Source of the DNA: Chitinophaga sp. LS1
GTDB lineage: Bacteria; Bacteroidota; Bacteroidia; Chitinophagales; Chitinophagaceae
Assembly (NCBI RefSeq): GCF_034274695.1
Contig: NZ_CP128362.1
Span: forward strand, 7,504,501-7,568,500
Direction: 5' to 3'
DNA: 64,000 nt
Below are positions 1 through 8,166 of the stretch, in pieces (within the stretch, counting starts at the first letter, position 1; every line of letters starts with the position of its first letter). The notes under the pieces are model-generated. The model did no database searches, was not told where the DNA came from, and worked only from the letters and a program-made list of their open reading frames with translations. A program made the position numbers and the translations under genes.

Positions 1-979
1 AGTCTGGTTGATTGTGAAGTACGTCATTTCGTGCATCTAATAAGATTTCATCCAACCTGACTTCTTTAAAGGAAATTTCTGTTTGATCGTAACTGGCTTT
101 TGCTAAGTCCAGCAGACTATTGGAAAGACGCATTAATTTCTGAATATCAGAAATAATATGTTCTATTGACTGTTGGTATTCTTTATTGCTTCTTTCTTTT
201 TGCATTGTAAGCTGCATTTCTGCCAGCATTGCAGTAAGCGGCGTTCTTAATTCATGAGAAATATTTGAAACAAAATGTTTTTGTGCATCAAAAGAATTTT
301 CAAGCCTGTTAAGCATTTCGTTAAAAGTGATGGCAAGAGCTGCAATTTCGTCTTTCCGGTTCCCTTCCTCCACTCTTAGATCAAGGTTGGTAACGGTGAT
401 CTTTTTTACCTTTTGTACCAGCGATGAAACGGGTTGCAATGCCTTTTTAGACAGGAATTGTCCGACATAGAATATAATAATTATAGAGAAAAGAAAGGCT
501 ATAATAATTGTATTTCGAAGATTGGCAAGTTTGGTAAGTCCGTATTCATCTTTTGCGGCAGCTGTTATTACATAATGTTGCCCGTTATGTTCATATAAGA
601 AACCTACTACCTGTACATCTTCAAGGTAAAATTGAATTTCTTTCTGAACAATAATACGGTCTATCATGTTCTGTGTTTCTTTCACCTTGTCTATTTCAAC
701 TGCATCATGGTATAATAGATGAAAAGCAGTATCGTAAATGGCTACTTCTTCCTGGAATAAAGCATTAGGTGCATTTTTATAGATGAGTTGTAAAACTACA
801 GGGGCAACCTTTGTATCAAATAAAAGGTTAGCTTTAGTAGCTGCCTGTTGTTTCAATCTTTTAAAATACTCATCTTCCCTGGTTGCAGAGGAAGTGAAAT
901 AAACAGTTAATGCAAATGCCAATAATAATGCGGCGACCAACGAAGTAAACAATAGAGTAAGCCTTGTTTTAATTTGCAT
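1..979 (-). CDS. Sensor histidine kinase, C-terminus cut by window edge
   Basis: Membrane-bound sensor kinase of a two-component pair; only the first 326 or so residues are in the window and the ATPase domain lies outside it. Reading from ATG at 979 there is an N-terminal membrane segment (about residues 7-27), an extracytoplasmic sensor region, a second membrane segment (about 154-172), a HAMP-like linker and the dimerisation/phosphoacceptor helix with SHELRTPL, whose His is residue 242. The start lies 2 bp after the stop of the response-regulator gene, so the two genes form one leftward operon and should signal together. The stimulus is not visible; the neighbouring potassium transporter is suggestive only. 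Confidence 0.93.
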   Translation of the reverse strand, partial: MQIKTRLTLLFTSLVAALLLAFALTVYFTSSATREDEYFKRLKQQAATKANLLFDTKVAPVVLQLIYKNAPNALFQEEVAIYDTAFHLLYHDAVEIDKVKETQNMIDRIIVQKEIQFYLEDVQVVGFLYEHNGQHYVITAAAKDEYGLTKLANLRNTIIIAFLFSIIIIFYVGQFLSKKALQPVSSLVQKVKKITVTNLDLRVEEGNRKDEIAALAITFNEMLNRLENSFDAQKHFVSNISHELRTPLTAMLAEMQLTMQKERSNKEYQQSIEHIISDIQKLMRLSNSLLDLAKASYDQTEISFKEVRLDEILLDARNDVLHNQPD

Positions 980-981
980 TG

Positions 982-1662
982 TTAGTCCTGTTTAAAGATG
1001 AAGCCAAGGCCTGGCTTGGTATGAATGAGTTTAACATCAAAATCCTTATCTATTTTCTTACGCAGGTAATTAATGTAAACATCAATAAAGTTGGTTCCTG
1101 TGTCGAATGTTGTTTCCCAAACCTTTTCTGCAATTTCTGTTCTTGACAAAACCCTTTCCGGGTTTTGCATCATATATTCTAAAAGTTTTAGTTCTTTTGG
1201 GGTTAAGGAAATTTCTTTGTTGCTACGTTTTACAATTTTGGTATGCATGTTTAATTCAAGGTCTGCATATTTTAAAATAAAACCCTGTGAATTACTTTTG
1301 CCGTTATTACGCTTCAATAAAGCACGGATCCGTACATGTAACTCTCTTAAGTCAAATGGTTTTAATAAATAATCATCTGCACCTGCATCAAAACCCTCTA
1401 CTTTATCATCGGTGGTTCCTAATGCGGTAAGCATAATAATGGGGGTATCCGGTAGTACGGTTCTGATCTCTTTGCAGAGATCGAGTCCATTCACTTTGGG
1501 CAGTATAATGTCAGTTATAATCAGGTCAAAGCTGTTTTTTAATGCCAGTTTTTTACCTAATTCACCATCGTAAGCAACAGTTACCTCATAAAGGTGCTCT
1601 TCCAATCCCCGTTTGATGAGTTGTGCTACGCGTTCTTCGTCCTCGATAACGAGTATTTTCAT
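982..1662 (-). CDS. OmpR/PhoB-family response regulator
   Basis: DNA-binding partner of the downstream sensor kinase. The 226-residue protein has a receiver domain (residues 1-115) with the acidic pair E7/D8, phosphoacceptor D51 in IITDI, T79 and K101, followed by a winged-helix effector domain (about 125-226) with the typical SLTPKELKLLEYMMQNPERVLSR stretch in it. Length and layout match OmpR/PhoB regulators. It is the first gene of the leftward regulator-kinase operon and is divergent from kup, with which it shares a 107-bp intergenic region. The target genes are unknown. Confidence 0.95.
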   Translation of the reverse strand: MKILVIEDEERVAQLIKRGLEEHLYEVTVAYDGELGKKLALKNSFDLIITDIILPKVNGLDLCKEIRTVLPDTPIIMLTALGTTDDKVEGFDAGADDYLLKPFDLRELHVRIRALLKRNNGKSNSQGFILKYADLELNMHTKIVKRSNKEISLTPKELKLLEYMMQNPERVLSRTEIAEKVWETTFDTGTNFIDVYINYLRKKIDKDFDVKLIHTKPGLGFIFKQD

Positions 1663-1739
1663 AAAGTTATATTATTTTACCAGTAGAAATGGAAGCTAAT
1701 AAATATATTATTGATAATCAAAAAGTAAAATTCCAGGTA

Positions 1740-1747
1740 TATATTTG
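1740..1747 (+). promoter_or_regulatory. Candidate -7 promoter box of kup
   Basis: TATATTTG fits the Bacteroidota TAnnTTTG -7 consensus and lies 22 bp upstream of the kup start codon. No well-placed -33 TTG is seen at the usual 19-21 bp spacing, so support is only moderate. Confidence 0.4.
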
Positions 1748-1769
1748 AGTACTTTAAACAAGGGAAATA

Positions 1770-3731
1770 ATGGAGCTGTCGGTACAAAACACACAGGAAT
1801 TTCACAAGCAGATCAAAGCAGCAGGTATGCTAATTGCCATTGGAATAGTCTTTGGCGATATAGGCACTTCTCCACTATATACCTATACAGCATTATTCAA
1901 GCCTGATGAAATTATCAATCCTGCTAAGGCATTAGGTGTATTAAGTTGTGTAATATGGACACTTACTTTACAAACCACGTTTAAGTATATTTTCATCACT
2001 TTGCAGGCTGATAATAAGGGTGAAGGTGGTATCTTCTCCCTGTTTGCACTTATAAAAAGATACTACAGGAGGTGGCTGATTGTTGTTGCCATTATAGGTG
2101 GGTCTTTTTTAGTGGCTGATGGTATTATTACTCCTCCCATTTCTGTAGCGTCTGCTATTGAAGGAATGAAAGCCATCTATCCGAATATTGATACAGTGCC
2201 TATTGTAATTGCTATTATTATTCTGCTTTTTGTAATTCAGCAATTCGGTACGCAACAAATAGGAAAGTTCTTTGGGCCGGTGATGATGATATGGTTCACA
2301 TTTATCGGAGTGATTGGAGTGATGGCATTGAGCCACAATTTTAGTGTACTGAAAGCATTGAACCCTGTTTATGCTTATGAACTATTGACATATTATCCAA
2401 AAGGTTTTTGGTTATTAGGCGGAATATTCCTTTGTACTACAGGTGCAGAAGCTATGTATAGTGATATGGGCCATGTAGGAAGGAATAATATCCGGGTTAG
2501 CTGGATCTACATAAAAATAGCATTGATTCTTTGTTATGCTGGCCAGACTGCCTGGCTGCTAGAGGCGGGGAAAGCCAATACGCTCAGTCCTTTTTATAAT
2601 ATTGTTCCCCAGGCGATCTATGTTCCCTCAGTAATTCTTTCTACGCTCGCCACTATTATTGCCAGCCAGGCATTAATCAGTGGTTGCTTTACCCTGGCCA
2701 ATGAAGCTATTCACCTGGGTTTCTGGCCACGCCACAAAATCGTCTTTCCCAGCAACATAAGAGGACAGTTATATATTCCTTTCTTTAACTGGGCATTAAT
2801 GATAGCCTGTATTGGAATGGTACTCCACTTCAGGGAGTCTGGTAAAATGGAAGCTGCTTTTGGGCTTTCTGTAACACTGACAATGCTTACTACCACAATA
2901 TTAATCGCACTTTGGTTACGAGCCCGTAGGAAGCCATTAATAGTAGTAGGCATTATCACAGCATTATTCCTTACAGTGGAAATCTCTTTTTTGATTGCAA
3001 ATCTTCAAAAGGTCAAAGAGGGCGGTTGGATCATGCTGTTTGTTGGGGCTTTCCTTACTTTCATAATGTTGGTTTGGCGCACTGGTCGTTTACAACAGAA
3101 AAAACTTATTACTTTTAGTAAATTACAGCCTGAAAACCTGCAACGGTTGATAGAACTAAGTCACCATAATGAGATAAGCAATTTTGCTACGAATCTTATA
3201 TACCTCACCACATCAGCAGATCCCAACGAGATTGAAAACAAAACGCTCCGGTCAATTTTCAGTAATCCTATTAAAAAAGCAGATGTTTATTGGTTTTTCC
3301 ATGTGGAAATTGATGATGAACCTTATACATTACAATATTCAGTTACAACATTATCCGTAAATGATGTTTATCACGTAACGCTCAGATTAGGATTCCGTGT
3401 TCAACCCCGTGTAGATCTCTTCTTCCGGCATATAGCAAATGAACTTGTCAGTAAAGGAGAACTTAAACTTGAACGCAGCCCTATGATGGAATTTGCGATG
3501 AATGATATCGGCGATTATAAATTTATCATCATCAATTCTTATCTCTCTTTTGATAATGATCTGCCTTTCTGGAGATCCATCCTCATTAAATGCTATTATA
3601 ATCTTAAAGGAATAGGGGTAACAGAAGACGTAAATTATGGACTGGATACAAGCAACGTGATAATTGAAAAATATCCGTTGGTCACTAGCGTTTTGATATT
3701 AATCGAAGATATTCAACTGATTACGATTTAG
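1770..3731 (+). CDS. kup: Kup-family potassium uptake protein, C-terminal tail replaced by IS sequence
   Basis: Low-affinity potassium importer of the KUP/HAK family in the inner membrane. The family signature GDIGTSPLY is at residues 29-37, followed by about 12 hydrophobic segments to about residue 440 and a long cytoplasmic C-terminal domain. An IS4-type element has inserted after the codons for EKYPLV. The current frame therefore ends with 15 residues read from the IS end, and the original last 16 codons now sit beyond the IS at 5013-5064. The change is confined to the extreme C-terminus, so the transporter may still work. The terminal codons overlap the 3' end of the convergent transposase gene. 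Confidence 0.93.
   Translation: MELSVQNTQEFHKQIKAAGMLIAIGIVFGDIGTSPLYTYTALFKPDEIINPAKALGVLSCVIWTLTLQTTFKYIFITLQADNKGEGGIFSLFALIKRYYRRWLIVVAIIGGSFLVADGIITPPISVASAIEGMKAIYPNIDTVPIVIAIIILLFVIQQFGTQQIGKFFGPVMMIWFTFIGVIGVMALSHNFSVLKALNPVYAYELLTYYPKGFWLLGGIFLCTTGAEAMYSDMGHVGRNNIRVSWIYIKIALILCYAGQTAWLLEAGKANTLSPFYNIVPQAIYVPSVILSTLATIIASQALISGCFTLANEAIHLGFWPRHKIVFPSNIRGQLYIPFFNWALMIACIGMVLHFRESGKMEAAFGLSVTLTMLTTTILIALWLRARRKPLIVVGIITALFLTVEISFLIANLQKVKEGGWIMLFVGAFLTFIMLVWRTGRLQQKKLITFSKLQPENLQRLIELSHHNEISNFATNLIYLTTSADPNEIENKTLRSIFSNPIKKADVYWFFHVEIDDEPYTLQYSVTTLSVNDVYHVTLRLGFRVQPRVDLFFRHIANELVSKGELKLERSPMMEFAMNDIGDYKFIIINSYLSFDNDLPFWRSILIKCYYNLKGIGVTEDVNYGLDTSNVIIEKYPLVTSVLILIEDIQLITI
3674..3682. repeat. 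Left target-site duplication of the IS element
   Basis: The 9-bp TCCGTTGGT directly precedes the left inverted repeat and recurs at 5004-5012 directly after the right one. This is the signature of a transposition event inside kup. Confidence 0.93.
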
Positions 3732-5003
3732 TTCTTTGAAATTTGACTGTATTGGTTTGTCGAAAAGCTCCTTGATAGGTGTCTTTTCAAAGACGGATAT
3801 GCTGATTACCTGAAGCATTTCATACAGTGTATGCTGTATGTTAAATTTCTTCTTCGCGATCGCTACAAGTACATACACGGAGATAGCAATCCATATCTGA
3901 ACGCGAACAGCATTTTCACTTGTTCCCCAGAATGTTTTGATCTTTAGATGTTGTTTTATCCATTTAAAGAAGAGCTCTATTTTCCATCGATGTTTGTATA
4001 GCATTGCGATCTTAGAAGCATCCAGATCAAAATTATTTGTTAGAAAAACCAGCGTTCGATCCTGTTCAGCATCATAGAACTTGATCCGCCGTATTTTTTC
4101 CGGATAATCCTGGATTGCATAGAATCCTTGAAGCTTAATTATCTGGTCCGCCATTATACCTTCCTGTTTGTTTTTAGGGTTGGATTTGACACTTTTAAAA
4201 TTAAGATTATCCTTAGCTCTGATTACATAAAATGCTTTAGAAAGATGAATACGGTTAAGTCGCTTATAATCGATGTAACCCCTGTCCATTATGTAAAAGC
4301 TGTCAATCTGGAAGGAAATCGTATCCAGAATATTAACTTCATGAATGGCTGCAGTTGTTACTTCTATAAATTCAGGAATCGCTGTTTTCAGATCAAGTTG
4401 TACATGGAGTTTTATTCCTGCTTTTGTTGATCTGAAATTAGCCCAATCGAATAATGATAAGCAAAGGTCAATAGTTGATGCATCAATAGCAAAAACAGGG
4501 TTGTCGATATCAATTTCGCATTTTGATTTGCCTGCATATAATTGTTGTGCTTCACGTATTAATATCCAGGTAAAGTCAGCATATATGTGCCAATCTCTAT
4601 TTTCGTTTGCAGTTGATAATGTACTTTTTGCTATTGCTTCACCAATTCCGATGTGATAGAGTTTTTTAGAATTAGCTCGCAGACAAAGTATTGTATCAGA
4701 CAAACTTTCCCGATGTGTTAATTGTCCAAATACCATACAAAGATATTGACGCCAACAGGTAAAATGCTTAGTCTTATAGTCTCCATTATATCTCTTTACA
4801 CAAGTTTTAAAACTTGTAGGAGAAATAAGGGAAATCAACTGGGAGAACAAATAACAGCCTTGATTCATATAAATTGAATATCAATCTGTTATAATAACAC
4901 GAAAATCCCAGAAATTCAAATCGTGGTAGGCTCAGAATCAGCTGAAACCCAATACAGACAATAATTTCAAAGAACTGATATCAATAACATCAAAACGCTA
5001 GTG
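3683..5003 (-). mobile_element. Complete IS4-family insertion sequence in the 3' end of kup
   Basis: A 1321-bp element with terminal inverted repeats. The left end begins CACTAGCGTTTTGAT and the right end is its reverse complement; the match is perfect for 15 bp and then imperfect. It is flanked by a 9-bp direct duplication and encodes one DDE transposase on the minus strand. The intact ends, duplication and reading frame suggest a recent and possibly still mobile copy. Removing the element and one copy of the duplication restores a continuous kup frame ending at 5064. Confidence 0.93.
3699..4868 (-). CDS. IS4-family DDE transposase
   Basis: Cut-and-paste transposase of 389 residues. The catalytic acids are visible as D129 in FAIDAST and D195 in FYIMDRGYID, and the IS4 signature Y-(2)-R-(3)-E-(6)-K is Y291, R294, E298, K305. 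The N-terminal region resembles the domain that precedes the catalytic core in one IS4 branch common in Bacteroidota. It fills almost the whole element, runs opposite to kup, and its stop codon lies 16 bp inside the left inverted-repeat end. No frameshift or stop is seen, so it is probably functional. Confidence 0.95.
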   Translation of the reverse strand: MNQGCYLFSQLISLISPTSFKTCVKRYNGDYKTKHFTCWRQYLCMVFGQLTHRESLSDTILCLRANSKKLYHIGIGEAIAKSTLSTANENRDWHIYADFTWILIREAQQLYAGKSKCEIDIDNPVFAIDASTIDLCLSLFDWANFRSTKAGIKLHVQLDLKTAIPEFIEVTTAAIHEVNILDTISFQIDSFYIMDRGYIDYKRLNRIHLSKAFYVIRAKDNLNFKSVKSNPKNKQEGIMADQIIKLQGFYAIQDYPEKIRRIKFYDAEQDRTLVFLTNNFDLDASKIAMLYKHRWKIELFFKWIKQHLKIKTFWGTSENAVRVQIWIAISVYVLVAIAKKKFNIQHTLYEMLQVISISVFEKTPIKELFDKPIQSNFKELNRNQLNIFD

Positions 5004-5012
5004 TCCGTTGGT
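5004..5012. repeat. Right target-site duplication of the IS element
   Basis: Second copy of TCCGTTGGT, abutting the right inverted repeat. See the left copy at 3674-3682. Confidence 0.93.
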
Positions 5013-5064
5013 ATATACCAATAAACAAAACCTGAAAATACAAAGGATAGATAATTGTTCCTAA
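5013..5064 (+). pseudogene. kup: Displaced native 3' end of kup
   Basis: Continuing the kup frame across the duplicated target gives 16 residues, starting YTNKQN and ending NCS, then TAA at 5062-5064. This is the tail that the gene had before the IS inserted. It has no start of its own and is no longer translated as part of Kup. Confidence 0.85.
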
Positions 5065-5079
5065 TGCTTTATTAATTCA

Positions 5080-5409
5080 TTAGTGAATGGTTTGGGGTGC
5101 GTAAAAGATAATACAAACACCTATCAGGGCAACGAGTGCACATATTAAATCATAGAAGTATGGTTTAAAGTTGTCAGCTAACCATGCCCATAATAAAACA
5201 ACACTATGCCCCCCTCCATAAGTTGCATATACCGTCCAAAGCCGGCAACCTGCAATGTGCAATAACTCCGTATGAAAGGAGAACGATTCCGCCTAATATT
5301 CTCATCCAGATATGGTACCCCTCTTTGAGCTATTGCCATATCAGATACCCGCATCCGATTTCACAGATACCAGCTAATACAAAAGGCACAACGATTTAAT
5401 TACTTCCAT
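5080..5409 (-). pseudogene. ynfA: Frameshifted relic of a YnfA/UPF0060 small membrane protein
   Basis: Three frames on the minus strand together spell a YnfA-family four-helix inner-membrane protein of about 108 residues. The start MEVIKSL at 5409 is followed after a shift by PFVLAGICEIGCGYLIW. An in-frame TAG comes next, then LGGIVLLSYGVIA, and after a further shift the C-terminal half TYGGGHSVVLLWAWLAD through YDLICALVALIGV to the stop. The intact family is one continuous frame, so this copy is dead. It converges on the displaced kup tail and lies at the edge of the decayed accessory region. Confidence 0.8.
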
Positions 5410-5419
5410 AAAGAGCCTT

Positions 5420-5536
5420 TTATGCGCCCTTTATGATTCTATAAATAATGCCTGATATAATTATCAGGGAGTAAAATCCCAATAATATATTCCAGGGAGT
5501 AACGTGCTTTTTTAAGTTCACTTTAAAGGTTCGCAT
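5420..5536 (-). CDS. Possible 38-residue single-pass membrane peptide
   Basis: A short frame from ATG encodes a basic N-terminus (MRTFKVNLKKHV), one hydrophobic stretch (NILLGFYSLIIISGIIY) and a basic end (RIIKGA). It ends 11 bp before the ynfA relic start, which would suit a two-gene leftward unit. No family is recognised. It may be a real small protein or the remnant of one; short length is the main reason for doubt. Confidence 0.4.
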   Translation of the reverse strand: MRTFKVNLKKHVTPWNILLGFYSLIIISGIIYRIIKGA

Positions 5537-5717
5537 ATAATTAGTTTGCTACCTTAAAATCAATTCACGTTCCTAAAAGACATAAAAGCGTAAAAACAGC
5601 TACTATAGCTATTTTATTCTTCCAGATGGGGTGTTGTGGGAAAATAAACTCTTTCACTTTGAGAGCATTTTATCATTTTGAGAGGATGTAATTACATTAG
5701 AAAAGCTTTAAAGCTTG

Positions 5718-5800
5718 CAGAGAAAGAAGGATTCGCCCCCCGGACCTGTTACAGTCAAAATCATTCGCGACATGAGCGCCAATTTCGATCTCAAACCTCC
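5718..5800 (-). pseudogene. Degenerate tRNA-Ser relic A
   Basis: The 3' half matches the intact tRNA-Ser at 18736-18820: acceptor 3' strand, T arm and variable-arm region, ending at the shared ACAGTCA. The 5' half has lost the D arm and anticodon arm but keeps the overall length and traces of TCGAA and GGCGGTC. A hairpin like a tRNA terminator follows to the right at about 5810-5845. It probably marks an old integration event at the tRNA gene. Confidence 0.72.
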
Positions 5801-5842
5801 TAAATACAAAAAGGCCTTCAGATTTCTCATCCGAAAGCCTTC

Positions 5843-6040
5843 AATAGTGGGATAGCCATTGAAGAAGTGGCTAAACTTAATCTTTCCAATAACAGCTATT
5901 ATCACGGGCTAATGGGCTATCTGTATAGCGGCATCAATCACGAACAAGCACTATTCCATTATGGGCAGGCATTACAGTTTACAAAGTCTGCTGTTGAAAA
6001 GAAAGTGCTGACAGGCAAAATAGACCAACTTAAAAAATAA
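5843..6040 (+). pseudogene. 3' fragment of a sigma-70-like gene with C-terminal TPR/DUF6596 region
   Basis: An open frame with no start gives about 65 residues, including EEVAKLNLSNNSYYHGLMGY and HYGQALQFTKSAVEKKVL, ending at TAA. This resembles the helical C-terminal end of long ECF-like sigma factors (DUF6596 type), where a similar NHFYFxLLGELY motif is followed by AL..A. The sigma-2 and sigma-4 regions are absent. The fragment begins immediately after the relic-A terminator, as expected if recombination at that junction cut the gene. Confidence 0.55.
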
Positions 6041-6185
6041 ACAAAAACCAATAAAAATTATTGCTAAGACTGTAGCTGCTGTTTTTATGATGATTTGGTT
6101 TATTCCTATGCTGAATCACAATCACTAAATAACATTTTTGGTAGAACTATTATTTGAATAGCCTTATTGTAGGATCGATTAAGTA

Positions 6186-6257
6186 ATTGAGAGGTTAGGT
6201 GTATCAAAAGTTACCGCCTCTAAATATCTGAAAGGATTGCAGAGACAGGTAAATTAG
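6186..6257 (+). pseudogene. Fragment resembling the C-terminal helix-turn-helix of a Fic-family protein
   Basis: A 23-codon stretch reads IERLGVSKVTASKYLKGLQR before a stop. The pattern GVSxVTASKYLxxL is typical of the winged-helix tail of Fic-domain proteins. No FIC catalytic core is present nearby. Support rests on one short motif. Confidence 0.4.
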
Positions 6258-6297
6258 TTACCCCCTTACTGCTTTAATAATTTTCGAGACTGTAAAA

Positions 6298-6345
6298 TTC
6301 GCCCCGCCGAGTATTTGACAGCCAAAACCATCCAAGGCATGACCA
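6298..6345 (-). pseudogene. Very degenerate tRNA-Ser relic B
   Basis: TTCGCCCCGCCGAGTATTTG followed by ACAGCCAAAACCATCC and GGCATGACC follows the layout of relics A and 12435-12517, but with several changes. A second fragment resembling the tRNA 3' end (TGCGGAAAAAGAGGAATTC) follows at about 6357-6375. Identity is low, so this is tentative. Confidence 0.4.
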
Positions 6346-6385
6346 TGCACTAATTCTGCGGAAAAAGAGGAATTCTACACTAACA

Positions 6386-7645
6386 TTACTTGAACAAAGA
6401 CAGGTTTATTCCATCGCCTATTAAACGGTAACCCATTTCGTTAGGATGGAGAAAATCATTCGCTCCGGCTTGTAGCTCATATTGTAAAACATCCTTGTCA
6501 TTGGGATCTCTCATCAACTGATCAAAGTCGATGACTGCATCGAAATGGTTCGAGCTCCGGATCCATTCGTTGACCTTGTTGCGAGCGGAATTTTTGTAGC
6601 CCTCATAATAGAAGCTTTTTTTGAAAGGCATGATGGTGGCACCGTACACCTTTATTCCTTTGGCGTGCGCCAGATCTATGAATTGTTGATAAGCGGCAAT
6701 GAGATTTTGTGCTATGTCATCAGCGGCCAAACTGTCCCGTGCACCGCCAAGGTCGTTAATTCCTTCTGCCAGAATAAGCCATCTGACCCCTTTCTGATCA
6801 AGGACATCATGTTCGAAACGTAGCAATCCGGTAGGACCTAATCCCCCTTTAAGAATGGCATTACCACCGATCCCCATATTGATTACACCTACCTTGCTGG
6901 TAGCTGGATTTTTTAGCAAATTCTCTGATAATATATCGGGCCAGCGATTCTGTTTATTGGTCCCTGAACCGCGTCCATCAGCGATTGAATCACCGAAAAC
7001 GACAACCGATCCCGAATTATTTTTGGCTTCTACTTCAATTCCTGCAATAACGTACCAATGATCAATCCTGATCATATCCTTATATTTCTCACCAGGTTTG
7101 GCAGCGTTGTTGTCAAACAGATAAGAGGTAGTTCGGGAGCCTGCATGCCCTGTGAGAATTGAAGGGACTTCGCCAAAAGAAATAGTGATAGCGATTCTGG
7201 CCCTCGGCTTTAGCTCAAACGATTTGGGGTCGGAATAAATTTCTGTACCTGGTTGCAAAATAACTTCCTGTTTCCCATTGAAGGTTAACAATGCAATGGT
7301 TGACATATCAATCGCGCTGCTGTCTTTCGCAGCCGCAATCTGTACCGATCTGATCACGAGCGGACTATTCCCAAATTTATTGGAGAACTTCAGCCTTAGT
7401 TTATCAGCACCGATTGAGACGCAGACGATCTGTCTTAAGACATGGTTAGCAATTCCTGGTTTGGGAGGCATGTCCTTAGGATCTGTTGCCAAAAGTGCTG
7501 TTCCCCAGGTACCTACCCATTTCGTTTTGTCTTCTGTGTGATATTGGCTAACAGGAGGATTAGCTGATACAGAAATACAATACAGCAACAATAGTGTCGG
7601 CCATCCAATTTGCAGAATTCCGAGGGTATGATATCGTTTTTTCAT
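6386..7645 (-). CDS. Secreted SGNH/GDSL-family esterase
   Basis: A 419-residue exported hydrolase, probably removing acyl groups from carbohydrates. A signal peptide (about residues 1-28, hydrophobic LLLLYCISVSA) precedes a beta-rich domain (about 40-205) and the SGNH catalytic domain (213-419). Catalytic elements are GDS with Ser220, the Gly-Asn block GIGGN (258-262), GIND (295-298) and DFLHP with Asp397 and His400. The two-domain layout is common among Bacteroidota SGNH esterases. It is a complete gene inside the relic-rich region and stands alone, so its substrate is unknown. Confidence 0.88.
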   Translation of the reverse strand: MKKRYHTLGILQIGWPTLLLLYCISVSANPPVSQYHTEDKTKWVGTWGTALLATDPKDMPPKPGIANHVLRQIVCVSIGADKLRLKFSNKFGNSPLVIRSVQIAAAKDSSAIDMSTIALLTFNGKQEVILQPGTEIYSDPKSFELKPRARIAITISFGEVPSILTGHAGSRTTSYLFDNNAAKPGEKYKDMIRIDHWYVIAGIEVEAKNNSGSVVVFGDSIADGRGSGTNKQNRWPDILSENLLKNPATSKVGVINMGIGGNAILKGGLGPTGLLRFEHDVLDQKGVRWLILAEGINDLGGARDSLAADDIAQNLIAAYQQFIDLAHAKGIKVYGATIMPFKKSFYYEGYKNSARNKVNEWIRSSNHFDAVIDFDQLMRDPNDKDVLQYELQAGANDFLHPNEMGYRLIGDGINLSLFK

Positions 7646-7883
7646 GATAAATAATTAATATTTGATCGTTAACGTGGTCAGGAGGCAGAATTGTTTTGAT
7701 TAATATGTATTCGCCAATTTTGATTTGAAAGATAGAAAGTGGTTAATTTAATCAACAAACAAGGGTTAATGCTACCAGCAGCCGGTCATTGCTTGTGCGA
7801 TAGTTAACTTTTACGTACGAAATAAGTTTCGTTTTGATGAAATTAATAAAATTAACTATACCCTCACTCCTCTTACAACTTAA
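7646..7883. other. Intergenic stretch with an interrupted palindrome
   Basis: No gene is supported here. The palindrome ACGAAA-TAAG-TTTCGT at 7817-7832 could be a regulator binding site, but no regulator is adjacent; the nearest gene is the SGNH esterase starting about 170 bp to the left. Confidence 0.35.
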
Positions 7884-7972
7884 TCCAAAATCATTCGCGA
7901 TATGACCGGCAATCCGGTCTCAAACCTCCCAAATACAAAAAAGGTCTTCAGATTTTTCATCCGAAAGCCTTC
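7884..7972 (-). pseudogene. Partial tRNA-Ser relic C with its terminator
   Basis: It carries the same degenerate 5'-half segment found in the other relics (CCAAAATCATTCGCG, TCTCAAACCTCC, AAATACAAAAAA) and then the hairpin GGTCTTCAGATTTTTCATCC / GAAAGCC. The tRNA 3' half is missing on the left. To the right, CTAAACCCGGTCAGTTTATT and GCGGAGAA (to 8010) match the flank and 3' end of the intact tRNA-Ser, showing that another unit once followed. Confidence 0.6.
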
Positions 7973-8166
7973 AATATTTACTAAACCCGGTCAGTTTATT
8001 TAGCGGAGAATTGGATGCAATTGTTGACCCTTTTTGCCAAAGATTTGGGGAAGATTACTGATTTCATTGAAAGGTATTGCCGAAATAGGCCGGAATGGAA
8101 ATGTTAAGGCTTATCAGGGACTTGGGATAACACTTCTCCGTAATATACAAGCAACCTTCCGTTTGA

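Noticed and set aside
5708..5905. 65-residue minus-strand frame
   Set aside because: Runs through relic A and the sigma fragment in antisense; no coding features.
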